A stretch of 14,463 nt of DNA, taken from DATKCA01 sp035544675. GTDB taxonomy: Bacteria; Acidobacteriota; Thermoanaerobaculia; Gp7-AA8. The position numbers were made by a program, and so were the translations under genes. Where the stretch lies: NCBI GenBank assembly GCA_035544675.1, contig DATKCA010000136.1:1-14463 (forward strand), given 5' to 3'. Shown piece by piece: positions 1 through 7,825 of this stretch. The stretch's first letter is position 1, and each line of letters starts with the position of its first letter. The notes under the pieces are model-generated. The model saw only the letters and a list, made by a program, of their open reading frames with translations, was not told where the DNA came from and searched no databases.

Positions 1-1394
1 TCCACCGGCAGATTGTTGATGCCGCGGTCGGGCGGCGCGATCCAGTTGGCGATCTTCCCAGGCTCCAGCACCGGCTTCATCACCGACGCGACGAAGGCCC
101 GATCCTCGGCGGTGGGCAGCCAGTCCGGCAGACCGGCCGCATAGGCCGCCGGCGAGATCGGCTGGCCGGCCGGATCGGTCGGCACGTTCCCCCAGCTACC
201 GACCGTGCGGCGGAAGCGCCCGCTGGGCAGAGCGAGCTCGAACGTCACGCCGCCCTTCTCGATGATCTTGTTCCAGCGTTTCACGCCGTTCTCGCAGTCG
301 CGGATGTAGGAGCCGCGAATCACCTCGTTCATGGCGTTGCGCATGGCGACAGTCTCGATCTTCACGCCGCCGCGCCCGTCCGGGACCTCCAGGTCGTAGT
401 CGCCGGCGGCGCGATGCTCGTCGTACAGCGACTCGTCGGGACGTCCCTTGAGGCCGTTCGCAAAGTAGCTCGCGGCGTTCGACGAGATGTCCGCGCCAAA
501 CAGGTCGAGCGCGGAGCTGAACCAGAAATTCATGTACTTCTGAATCGTCGGCAGGTCGATGGCGCCCGCGGCGCGGATCTTCACCGGATCGTCGGTGCGC
601 AAATCGTTCATCACCTCGACGGTGCGCTTGACCACCCGCCCGATCCCCGTGTCGCCCACGAACATGTGATGCGACTCCTCGGTCAGCATGAACTGGCAGG
701 TGCGCGCCAGCGGATCGAATGCGCTTTCGGCGAGCGCCTTGAGCTGGAACTTGCCGTCGCGGTCGGTGAAGTACGCGAACATGAAGAAGGAGAGCCAGTC
801 GTTGATCGGCTCGTTGAACGTGGAGAGGATGCGCGGCTTGTCGGCGTCGCCGGAGTGACGCTCCAGCAGCCCTTCCGCTTCTTCACGGCCGTCGCGTCCG
901 AAGTACGCGTGGAGCAGGTAGACCATGGCCCAGAGATGGCGTCCCTCTTCGACGTTGATCTGGAACAGGTTGCGGAGGTCATACAGCGACGGCGCGCTGT
1001 TGCCGAGGGCGCGCTGCTGTTCGACGGAGGCGGGCTCGGTGTCGCCCTGCGTGACGATGAGGCGGCGCAGCGTGGAGCGATGCTCGCCCGGAACGACCTG
1101 CCATGCCGGCGCTCCCATGGAATCGCCGAATCCGATCGTGCGGTCCGGCTTCGGGTCGGCCAGGAAGATCCCCCAGCGGTATTCAGGCATGCGGACCATG
1201 CCGAACGTGGCCCAACCGGCCTGATCGACCGACGTCGCCGTGCGCAGGTAGACGTCGTTGTTCTGGAAGACGGCCGGGCCGAGGTCCTTCCACCAGTCGA
1301 GGAAGCGCGGCTGCCAATGCTCGAGTGCGCGCTGCAGCGTCTTGTTCGTGGAGAGGTCGACGTTGTTCGGGATGCGGTCGTCGTAATTGATCAT
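1..1394 (-). CDS. boxB: Benzoyl-CoA 2,3-epoxidase subunit B (diiron oxygenase), 3'-partial
   Basis: The open frame runs from an ATG at 1394 through the left edge without a stop, giving 464 codons of a family of roughly 470-480 residues, so only the extreme C-terminus is missing. It begins MINYDDRIPNNVDLS. Diiron ligand candidates sit where I recall them in characterised BoxB: E120 (in GDTEP), E150 and H153 (in EEGRHLWAM), D211 (in FTDRDG), E240 and H243 (in TEESHHMF). BoxB, with its reductase BoxA, inserts one oxygen of O2 into the benzoyl-CoA ring to give the 2,3-epoxide, in the cytoplasm. An AGAAGGA Shine-Dalgarno sequence (plus-strand positions 1404-1410) lies 9 nt before the ATG. The gene follows boxC on the same strand after an 85 nt gap containing an inverted repeat. 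Residues were read from the sequence; ligand numbering is from memory of the family. Confidence 0.95.
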   Translation of the reverse strand, partial: MINYDDRIPNNVDLSTNKTLQRALEHWQPRFLDWWKDLGPAVFQNNDVYLRTATSVDQAGWATFGMVRMPEYRWGIFLADPKPDRTIGFGDSMGAPAWQVVPGEHRSTLRRLIVTQGDTEPASVEQQRALGNSAPSLYDLRNLFQINVEEGRHLWAMVYLLHAYFGRDGREEAEGLLERHSGDADKPRILSTFNEPINDWLSFFMFAYFTDRDGKFQLKALAESAFDPLARTCQFMLTEESHHMFVGDTGIGRVVKRTVEVMNDLRTDDPVKIRAAGAIDLPTIQKYMNFWFSSALDLFGADISSNAASYFANGLKGRPDESLYDEHRAAGDYDLEVPDGRGGVKIETVAMRNAMNEVIRGSYIRDCENGVKRWNKIIEKGGVTFELALPSGRFRRTVGSWGNVPTDPAGQPISPAAYAAGLPDWLPTAEDRAFVASVMKPVLEPGKIANWIAPPDRGINNLPV

Positions 1395-1416
1395 GGTTCT
1401 TCGTCCTTCTCTGTGT

Positions 1417-1470
1417 CCTCTGTGTTCTCTGTGGTTGTTTTCACCACAGAGTTCACAGAGAACACAGAGG
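1417..1470. repeat. CACAGAG-type inverted repeat between boxC and boxB
   Basis: Perfect 17 bp arms at 1417-1433 (CCTCTGTGTTCTCTGTG) and 1454-1470 are separated by 20 nt. A second, mutually exclusive hairpin can form with arms CTCTGTGGT (1427-1435) and ACCACAGAG (1443-1451). The unit CACAGAG recurs across the element and once more just outside it (near 1474). Such low-complexity intergenic repeats are common in some environmental phyla. There is no T-run, so a simple intrinsic terminator is unlikely. Its place inside the likely box operon means it could affect mRNA stability or the boxC:boxB ratio; that role is inference. Confidence 0.85.
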
Positions 1471-1479
1471 TTTACAGAG

Positions 1480-3096
<1,617 letters not shown>

Positions 3097-3116
3097 GAAA
3101 GCTCCAATCTCGTGGT

Positions 3117-3132
3117 GGGAACTATAATTCCG
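3117..3132. promoter_or_regulatory. Candidate BoxR operator, copy 2 (boxR-boxC junction)
   Basis: The plus strand reads GGGAACTATAATTCCG, matching 15 of 16 bases with the element at the boxR 5' end (3982-3997, read on the minus strand). It is a near-palindrome around TATA and AT-rich against GC-rich surroundings. It overlaps the boxR stop codon (3122-3124) and lies just before boxC. On the minus strand it contains TATAGT, which as a -10 box would give a leader of about 18 nt ending in the boxC GGAG. I see no convincing -35. Binding by BoxR is inference from position and repetition. Confidence 0.55.
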
Positions 3133-3979
3133 AAATCTGTGCCAGCAGTGTCTGAACCGTCTTGCGAGGGGCGATCCCGGTCGTCTCGACGGTGAGGTCG
3201 GATCGTCCGTAGAGATCGTTTCTCTCCTCGAGGATGCGCCGCAGATCGGCCATGGCCTGCTTCGACTGTCCCATCGGGCGCAGGTCTCCCTGCGCGACGA
3301 CGCGCCGCATGTGCTCCTCCGGTGTCGTGCGCACCCAGACGGTGAGGCAGCTCCGCAGCAGCAGCTCGTAGGTAGCCGGCTCGGAGACGATGCTGCCGCC
3401 GGTGGCGAGGACGAACCGGGGATGAGTGGCCAGAAGCTTCTGCAGCGCCTGGAGCTCGTAGCGTCGATAGGCGCTCTGGCCGTAGAGCTCGATGACGGAG
3501 CCGAGGGAGGTGGAGGAGAGGCGCTCGATCTCGCGGTCCAGCTCGAAGAACGGGACGTCGAGCGCGCCGGCCAGAGAGGTGCCGAGGGTCGTTTTGCCGG
3601 CGCCGCGGAGGCCGACCAGGGCGATGCGCCGGGCCCGCGCCGCGCCGGCATCCGCTGCAAATCCGGCCGTCAGCGACTCGTACGCCTTGCTCAGTTGGGA
3701 AGGCGAGAGGCGCGTGAGGAACTGGCGGATCAGGGTCATCTCCGGCGAGGGCGGCTCGTCTTCCACGAGCCGGCTGAGGGGGAGATTGAGCGCGGCCGCG
3801 ATCTGCCGCAGCAGCAGGATCGACACGTTGCCCTTTCCCGACTCGAGCTGGGTGAGGTAGCGCTCGGAGATGAAGGCCTGGGTGGCCAGCAGCTTGCGGC
3901 TCATGCCGCGGCGGGCGCGCTCGCCGCGGATGCGCTCACCGAAGGCGCGGAGGAAGTCGACGTCGGAAGGCGCCGCCAT
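3122..3979 (-). CDS. boxR: BoxR: XRE-family regulator with shikimate-kinase-like domain, benzoyl-CoA responsive
   Basis: The 285-residue protein has two parts. Residues about 10-70 form an XRE helix-turn-helix (RARRGMSRKLLATQAFISER, then LTQLESGKGNVS). Residues about 118-285 form a shikimate-kinase-like P-loop domain, with Walker A GLRGAGKTT (123-131), LDREIE (147-152) and ATGGSIV (192-198). This fusion is typical of the BzdR/BoxR family, whose kinase-like domain binds benzoyl-CoA and relieves repression of benzoate genes. The position directly upstream of boxC and boxB supports the assignment. The start at 3979 has no clear Shine-Dalgarno sequence; instead TATACT lies 6 nt before the ATG, inside a near-palindrome. 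That suggests a leaderless, autoregulated transcript. Whether the P-loop keeps any kinase activity cannot be told here. Confidence 0.92.
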   Translation of the reverse strand: MAAPSDVDFLRAFGERIRGERARRGMSRKLLATQAFISERYLTQLESGKGNVSILLLRQIAAALNLPLSRLVEDEPPSPEMTLIRQFLTRLSPSQLSKAYESLTAGFAADAGAARARRIALVGLRGAGKTTLGTSLAGALDVPFFELDREIERLSSTSLGSVIELYGQSAYRRYELQALQKLLATHPRFVLATGGSIVSEPATYELLLRSCLTVWVRTTPEEHMRRVVAQGDLRPMGQSKQAMADLRRILEERNDLYGRSDLTVETTGIAPRKTVQTLLAQISEL

Positions 3980-3981
3980 CC

Positions 3982-3997
3982 CGGAAGTATAGTTCCC
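3982..3997 (-). promoter_or_regulatory. Candidate boxR promoter/operator, copy 1
   Basis: The minus strand reads GGGAACTATACTTCCG; 12 of the 14 bases of GGAACTATACTTCC are palindromic. The embedded TATACT (3991-3986) is a good -10 hexamer only 6 nt upstream of the boxR ATG, so transcription would begin at or very near the start codon. A weak -35 (CTGACG) could be placed about 19 nt upstream. A repressor bound here would block its own promoter. A 15/16 match lies at 3117-3132. Confidence 0.55.
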
Positions 3998-4035
3998 GTC
4001 GTCCTCACGACGTCAGGCGGTGGCCTAACGACTAA

Positions 4036-4094
4036 GTGGAGGACAGGCAATCTTGCCTGTCCTCGCTGGTCAGGCAGGATTGCCTGACCTCCAC
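4036..4094. repeat. Nested palindromic element (REP-like, possible terminator)
   Basis: The outer arms GTGGAGGACAGGCAATC (4036-4052) and 4078-4094 match as inverted repeats at 16 of 17 positions. Inside are two separate hairpins. One has GAGGACAGGCAA (4039-4050), loop TC, and its exact complement at 4053-4064. The other has GGTCAGGCA (4068-4076), loop GGAT, and its complement at 4081-4089. The motif CAGGCAAT/TGCCTG thus occurs four times in 59 bp. The element lies between the LURP-one-related gene's 3' end and the boxR promoter, so it could insulate the two units. There is no T-tract. Confidence 0.85.
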
Positions 4095-4134
4095 AGAAGC
4101 CGTCGATCGAATGCGGACTTCACGAGGAATGAGC

Positions 4135-4159
4135 CTAAGGACTAAGGACTAAGGACTAA
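4135..4159. repeat. CTAAGGA heptamer tandem repeat
   Basis: There are 3.6 direct copies of CTAAGGA from 4135 to 4159. Degenerate relatives (CTAACGACTAAG) occur at 4024-4035 on the other side of the palindromic element. The last copy supplies the stop codon of the adjacent minus-strand gene (cta at 4156-4158, TAG when read on the minus strand). Confidence 0.85.
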
Positions 4160-4728
4160 CCCTGCCGTCCCTCCACGGTGCACAGCAGCGCGGCCGCGGC
4201 CAGGCCGAGCCTGCGGTCCAGCTGCTTCCTCGTGTCGAGGGAGAAATCGAGGTTCAGCTTCAGCAGGAAGGGGTTGAAGTTCTGTTTGATCTCCGCGATG
4301 GGGGAGGTGCCGGCCAGGATGTGAAACGTCTGCGGGATCAGATTGGAGAGAAAGCGCCGCAGCAGCGCCATCATCTGCGAGTCCTCCTGGATCACCGCGA
4401 TCGGCTGTTCGGTGGGCCCGAGGATCTGCCATTCGTCGCGCAGGAGCGAGCGAAAGCCTTTGCGGCGGAGGACGCCGAGTCGAGTGCCGCTGCGGTCGGT
4501 GACGTCGTAGGAGGCGGAGAAGTCGATCACGCTGCGCGCCTGGATCGAGAGCACTTCGCGGGAGAGGCCTTCGTCCTCGTACAGGCGGATGTCTTCCTTC
4601 AGCTTGAAGCCCTTCTTGCGGCCGTACAGCAGGGGCGCGCCGGCGGCGTTGAAGATGGTGAAGCCGGTGTGGATGAAGGAGAAGAGCTTGCGACGGAGGA
4701 GATAGTGGTTCTCGCCGAATCGATCCAT
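4156..4728 (-). CDS. LURP-one-related / scramblase-like (Tubby C-terminal-like fold) protein
   Basis: Starting at the ATG at 4728 the protein is 190 residues and begins MDRFGENHYLLRRKLFSFIH. The pattern of repeated beta-strand segments, such as FTIFNAAGAPLLYGRKKGFKLKEDIRLY, then ARSVIDFSASYDVTD and LGVLRRKGFRSLLRDEWQI, fits the LURP-one-related family (YxjI-like). These share the Tubby/phospholipid-scramblase fold. A C-terminal hydrophobic patch (GLAAAALLCTV) follows. The biochemical role of bacterial members is not established. An upstream in-frame ATG at 4740 would add four residues. I prefer 4728 because a TATGCT -10 hexamer overlaps the 4740 start and lies 7 nt before 4728, and there is no Shine-Dalgarno sequence. 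The gene is divergent from the MgtC-family gene across about 40 bp. Confidence 0.75.
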   Translation of the reverse strand: MDRFGENHYLLRRKLFSFIHTGFTIFNAAGAPLLYGRKKGFKLKEDIRLYEDEGLSREVLSIQARSVIDFSASYDVTDRSGTRLGVLRRKGFRSLLRDEWQILGPTEQPIAVIQEDSQMMALLRRFLSNLIPQTFHILAGTSPIAEIKQNFNPFLLKLNLDFSLDTRKQLDRRLGLAAAALLCTVEGRQG

Positions 4729-4735
4729 GGCGTCA

Positions 4736-4762
4736 AGCATAACGCGGCGCGGATGCTACGAT
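4736..4762. promoter_or_regulatory. Back-to-back promoter region of the divergent LURP and MgtC-family genes
   Basis: The minus strand has TATGCT at 4741-4736, 7 nt before the ATG at 4728. The plus strand has TACGAT at 4757-4762, preceded by TG in an extended -10 arrangement and 6 nt before the GTG at 4769. No -35 matches were convincing. Two leaderless promoters about 15 nt apart would have to share or exclude polymerase. Confidence 0.45.
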
Positions 4763-4768
4763 CGAGTG

Positions 4769-5995
4769 GTGACGCCGGCGAGCCCGTTCGTCGACCTGGT
4801 CATCGCCCTGGGGCTCGGCCTGCTGGTCGGCCTGCAGCGGGAGACCAAGCCGGTGACCGCGGCCGGGCTGCGCACGTTCGCGCTGGTCTCGGTGGGCGGG
4901 GCGACGGCGGCGCTCATCGGCGAATGGGTCATCGCCAGCGGGCTGCTGGCCGTCGCCATCATCGCGGCGGTCAGTCACTACGCATCGAGCCAGCGCGGCG
5001 ACGGCGGCGGTCTCACCACCGAAGTGGCGCTGGTGGCGATGTTCCTCGTCGGCGCGCTTCCCGTCCTCGGTCATGACCGGCTGGCGGTGGTCCTGGGCGG
5101 CGGCATCGCCGTTCTCCTCCAGGCCAAAGAGCGCGCCCGCTCCATCATGGAGCGCCTCGGCACTCCCGACGTCCGGGCCATCATGCAGTTCGCGCTGCTG
5201 TCGCTGGTGATCCTGCCCGTGCTGCCGAACCGCGACTTCGGTCCCTGGCGCGTCTTCAACGTCTTCGAGATCTGGCTGCTGGTCGTGCTCATCGTGGGGA
5301 TCAACCTGGCGGGCTACATCCTCTACAAGTTCATCCGCGGCGACACCGGCGCGTTGATCAGCGGGCTGCTGGGCGGGGTGATCTCGAGCACGGCCACCAC
5401 GGTCAGCTATTCGCGGCGGGCCCGCCAGGACGAGAGCGCCGCGCCGCTGGGCGCCGTGATCGTGATGATCGCCACGGCGGTCGTGCTCGTGCGCGTGCTC
5501 ATCGAGGTGGCGGTGGTGGCGCCCGGACTTCTCGGCTCCGTCGCGGTGCCGATCTCGATCGTGCTGGCGGTCTCCGTCGTGCTGTCGCTGCTTGTGTGGT
5601 GGCGCGTGCGCGGCAGGGTGGAGGAGATGCCGGAGCAGAAGAACCCCACCATGCTTCGCGCAGCGCTCGTTTTCGCGGCCATGTACGCGGTGGTGCTGCT
5701 GGCCGTGGAATGGGTGCGCGAGCAGGCCGGCACCGCCGGCATGTACGTGGTGGCCGCCGTGGCCGGGCTGACCGATGTGGATGCCATCACGCTGTCGACG
5801 GCCAAGCTGTCGGGCGCGGGACATATCGACGCGTCGCAGGCGTGGCGCGTCATCCTCATCGCCTTCATCTCCAACCTCGTCTTCAAGGCCGGCATCGTGG
5901 CGGTCGCCGGCTCGCGGCAGATGCTGACGCGCGTCCTGGTCCTCTTCGGCATTCTCGCCGCGGCCAGTGGTGCGGTCATCGTGCTGTATCCGTGA
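4769..5995 (+). CDS. MgtC/SapB family membrane protein with DUF4010 domain
   Basis: The predicted 408-residue integral membrane protein starts at a GTG (VTPASPFVDLV). The N-terminal part (about 8-130) is MgtC/SapB-like, with the hallmark LGLGLLVGLQRE around 14-25. The C-terminal part is DUF4010-like, with several hydrophobic segments and the conserved GLTDVDAIT at 333-341. I count roughly ten or more membrane segments. The single-domain MgtC proteins are linked to Mg2+ limitation and virulence, but the role of the long MgtC-DUF4010 form is not settled. The frame is open to an ATG at 4727. That start would overlap the divergent gene and add a polar tail before the first helix, so 4769 (or the adjacent GTG at 4766) is preferred. 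TACGAT lies 6 nt upstream of 4769. Confidence 0.85.
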   Translation: MTPASPFVDLVIALGLGLLVGLQRETKPVTAAGLRTFALVSVGGATAALIGEWVIASGLLAVAIIAAVSHYASSQRGDGGGLTTEVALVAMFLVGALPVLGHDRLAVVLGGGIAVLLQAKERARSIMERLGTPDVRAIMQFALLSLVILPVLPNRDFGPWRVFNVFEIWLLVVLIVGINLAGYILYKFIRGDTGALISGLLGGVISSTATTVSYSRRARQDESAAPLGAVIVMIATAVVLVRVLIEVAVVAPGLLGSVAVPISIVLAVSVVLSLLVWWRVRGRVEEMPEQKNPTMLRAALVFAAMYAVVLLAVEWVREQAGTAGMYVVAAVAGLTDVDAITLSTAKLSGAGHIDASQAWRVILIAFISNLVFKAGIVAVAGSRQMLTRVLVLFGILAAASGAVIVLYP

Positions 5996-6078
5996 CCGAA
6001 TGTTCGGCGCGCGTTGACCGGACTCGGTGCTATACCGCCAGCATGCGCAGTTCACCGAAACGGGAGCATTAGCCTGGC

Positions 6079-6131
<53 letters not shown>

Positions 6132-6143
6132 CAACGCCTAACG

Positions 6144-6149
6144 TATGCT
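6144..6149 (+). promoter_or_regulatory. -10 hexamer of the OsmC-family gene
   Basis: TATGCT ends 6 nt before the ATG at 6156. No Shine-Dalgarno sequence is present between the heptamer array and the start codon. This implies a leaderless mRNA with the same geometry as boxR and the LURP/MgtC pair. Confidence 0.45.
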
Positions 6150-6155
6150 TCATCG

Positions 6156-6584
6156 ATGGCGACTACACCGGTGACCCTGCGTGCGCGCGGATCGTTTCTG
6201 ACGGAGGTGGAGGCCGGACCGCACCGGTTCGTACTGGACGAGCCGGAGAGTGCGGGCGGGGAGGGCAAGGGGCCCACGCCGTACGACGCGCTGGCGGCGG
6301 CGCTCGGCGGATGCACGGCCATGACGCTGCACTACTACGCGAAGGCGAAGACGCTGCCGCTGGAAGGCGTCGACGTCACGGTCACGCACGATCGGCAGCA
6401 CGCGAAGGACTGTGCGGACTGCGTGACGCAAAGCGGCTACATCCACCGCTTCCATGTGGAGATCAGGCTGCTCGGTCCGCTGTCCGAGGAGCAGCGGCAG
6501 GAGCTGTTGAAGATCGCGGGGCGGTGTCCGGTGGCCAAGACGCTGGCGTCGGAGATCCGGATCGAGGACGTGCTGGTGGCGTGA
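6156..6584 (+). CDS. OsmC family peroxiredoxin
   Basis: The 142-residue protein matches the usual OsmC/Ohr length. It has the family signature GPTPYDALAAALGGCTAMTL, with the likely peroxidatic cysteine at C53, and GRCPVAKTL with the second cysteine at C124. These thiols reduce organic hydroperoxides in the cytoplasm. An additional CADC pair (C86, C89) is present in the middle insert. Sequence features fit OsmC-like proteins better than Ohr, but the exact subfamily is uncertain. The start at 6156 (MATTPVTLRA) was chosen because the frame upstream only translates the CCGGTTT array into a repetitive peptide. The gene is monocistronic, with an MgtC-family gene upstream. Confidence 0.9.
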   Translation: MATTPVTLRARGSFLTEVEAGPHRFVLDEPESAGGEGKGPTPYDALAAALGGCTAMTLHYYAKAKTLPLEGVDVTVTHDRQHAKDCADCVTQSGYIHRFHVEIRLLGPLSEEQRQELLKIAGRCPVAKTLASEIRIEDVLVA

Positions 6585-6781
6585 GCTGATCTGGGTGCGC
6601 AGATACTCCACAGCTCGCGGCCGGCCATGCGGGCTCAGCTGTTCGCGAGGCGATCTCCTTCAACGCGCCGACAGTGCTTTACCTCGCCCGACACGTTTTC
6701 CATCCGCGTGATGGCGTACAATTCGACATCCCAATCCCAGGACCTCAGGAGAACTCTCTGCTCAACCTACCTTCCCGACCC
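6585..6781. other. Intergenic leader of the IPT-repeat gene
   Basis: This 197 bp stretch shows no credible gene. A TACAAT (6717-6722 approximately) in an otherwise GC-rich context could be a -10 box for the downstream secreted protein, giving a leader of about 55 nt. CAGGAG near 6746 is a Shine-Dalgarno-like sequence but is too far from the ATG at 6782 to serve it directly. Confidence 0.35.
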
Positions 6782-7126
6782 ATGCGCCCAGTGTCGGTAC
6801 GCAGCGTTGGCTTTTTTCTGTGCGTAATCATCTCCATCGGATGGGGCTCACCCGCCCTTGCTCAAACCGCCCCGCCGACCATCACCAGCTACTTCCCCGA
6901 ATCGGGCTCGCCGTCGACTTCGGTGAGCATCCTCGGAACGAACTTCAACGGAACGACGGCCGTGGCGTTCAACGGCGCCGCAGCATCGTTCATCGTCAGC
7001 AGTGATACGCAGATCTCGACTACGGTTCCGGCCGGAGCGACGACCGGACCGGTCACAGTCACGACGCCGGCGGGCACTGCGACAGGACCTGTCTTCACCA
7101 TTTCAGGCCCGCCGACGATCACGTGA
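6782..7126 (+). CDS. IPT/TIG-repeat secreted protein, N-terminal fragment ended by in-frame TGA
   Basis: Starting at ATG 6782 the product is 114 residues. The signal peptide is MRPVSVRSVGFFLCVIISIG followed by WGSPALAQ. One complete IPT/TIG repeat (residues 31-109) comes next, then the first residues of a second (PPTIT). Translation then meets TGA at 7124-7126. The frame beyond the TGA continues without shift for another 973 codons. The two pieces are therefore one interrupted gene of 1088 codons. The frame is open upstream to 6674, but the signal peptide sets the start at 6782. No strong Shine-Dalgarno sequence precedes it. It could be a true nonsense mutation, a sequencing or assembly error, or readthrough. 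Confidence 0.7.
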   Translation: MRPVSVRSVGFFLCVIISIGWGSPALAQTAPPTITSYFPESGSPSTSVSILGTNFNGTTAVAFNGAAASFIVSSDTQISTTVPAGATTGPVTVTTPAGTATGPVFTISGPPTIT

Positions 7127-7825
7127 TATTTCCCCGAATCAGGCTCGCCGTCGACTTCGGTGGGCATTTTCGGAACGAACTTCAACGGTACGACGGCCGT
7201 GGCGTTCAACGGCGTCGCAGCATCGTTCCTCGTCAGCAGTGATACGTCGATCGCGACCACGGTTCCGGCCGGAGCGACGACCGGACCGGTCACAGTCACG
7301 ACACCGGCGGGCACGGCGACAGGACCCGTCTTCACCATTTCAGGCCCGCCGACGATCAGCGGATTCTTTCCGGCCGCGGCAGCGCCCGGCGCGTCGGTCA
7401 GTATCAGCGGGAGGAGCTTCAACGGCACGACGTCCGTGAAGTTCAACGGGGTGACGGCGACGTTTCTCGTCAGCAGCGACACGCAGATCTCGACCACGGT
7501 TCCAGCCGGAGCCACGACGGGACCGATCACCGTGACCACACCCGCCGGAGCGGCAACGAGCTCCAGCCAATTCAACGTCATTGCCGTTCCGGTCATCAGC
7601 AGCGTTACGCCGGACGCCGGTCCGATCGGAAGCGCAGTGAGCATCATTGGTGCGAGACTGACCGGCACCGTTACGGTGACGTTCAATGGAGCACCGGCAA
7701 CATTCGCGGTGAACAGTGACTCGCTCATCACCACGAGTGTGCCGGCCGGGGCTACTTCCGGCCCGGTCGGAATTTCGACGCCCGCAGGGACGGCGTCGAG
7801 CCCGACTCCATTCACTGTCACAGCC
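6872..7825 (+). repeat. Four tandem IPT/TIG domain repeats
   Basis: Units begin at 6872, 7109, 7346 and 7586, with periods of 237, 237 and 240 bp (79, 79 and 80 codons). Each has the frame NGT..V.FNG, then SSDT.I.T.VPAGATTGP and TVTTPAGTAT. Units 1 and 2 are about nine-tenths identical in DNA, so their duplication is recent. Unit 4 is the most diverged. IPT/TIG folds are immunoglobulin-like and common in surface proteins. Confidence 0.9.
7124..7126 (+). other. In-frame premature stop in IPT repeat 2
   Basis: The sequence ATC ACG TGA TAT TTC CCC aligns to ATC ACC AGC TAC TTC CCC of repeat 1 and ATC AGC GGA TTC of repeat 3. TGA thus replaces a serine or glycine codon without any frameshift. 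TGA is an ordinary stop elsewhere in the window (5993, 6582, 10046, 13305), so general recoding is excluded. Confidence 0.85.

Noticed and set aside
3097..3660. Upstream extension of the boxC frame to 726 residues
   Set aside because: The extra 188 codons overlap boxR in another frame, are Ser/Arg/Pro-rich with no homology, and the GGAG-supported ATG at 3096 gives the normal BoxC length.
6001..6036. TTGACC (6014-6019) with TATACC (6031-6036) as a sigma70 promoter
   Set aside because: The spacer is only 11 nt, too short for a normal -35/-10 pair.
7124..7126. Genetic-code change or selenocysteine at the TGA
   Set aside because: TGA ends several other genes in the window, the aligned residue is Ser/Gly rather than Cys, and no obvious SECIS-like hairpin follows.
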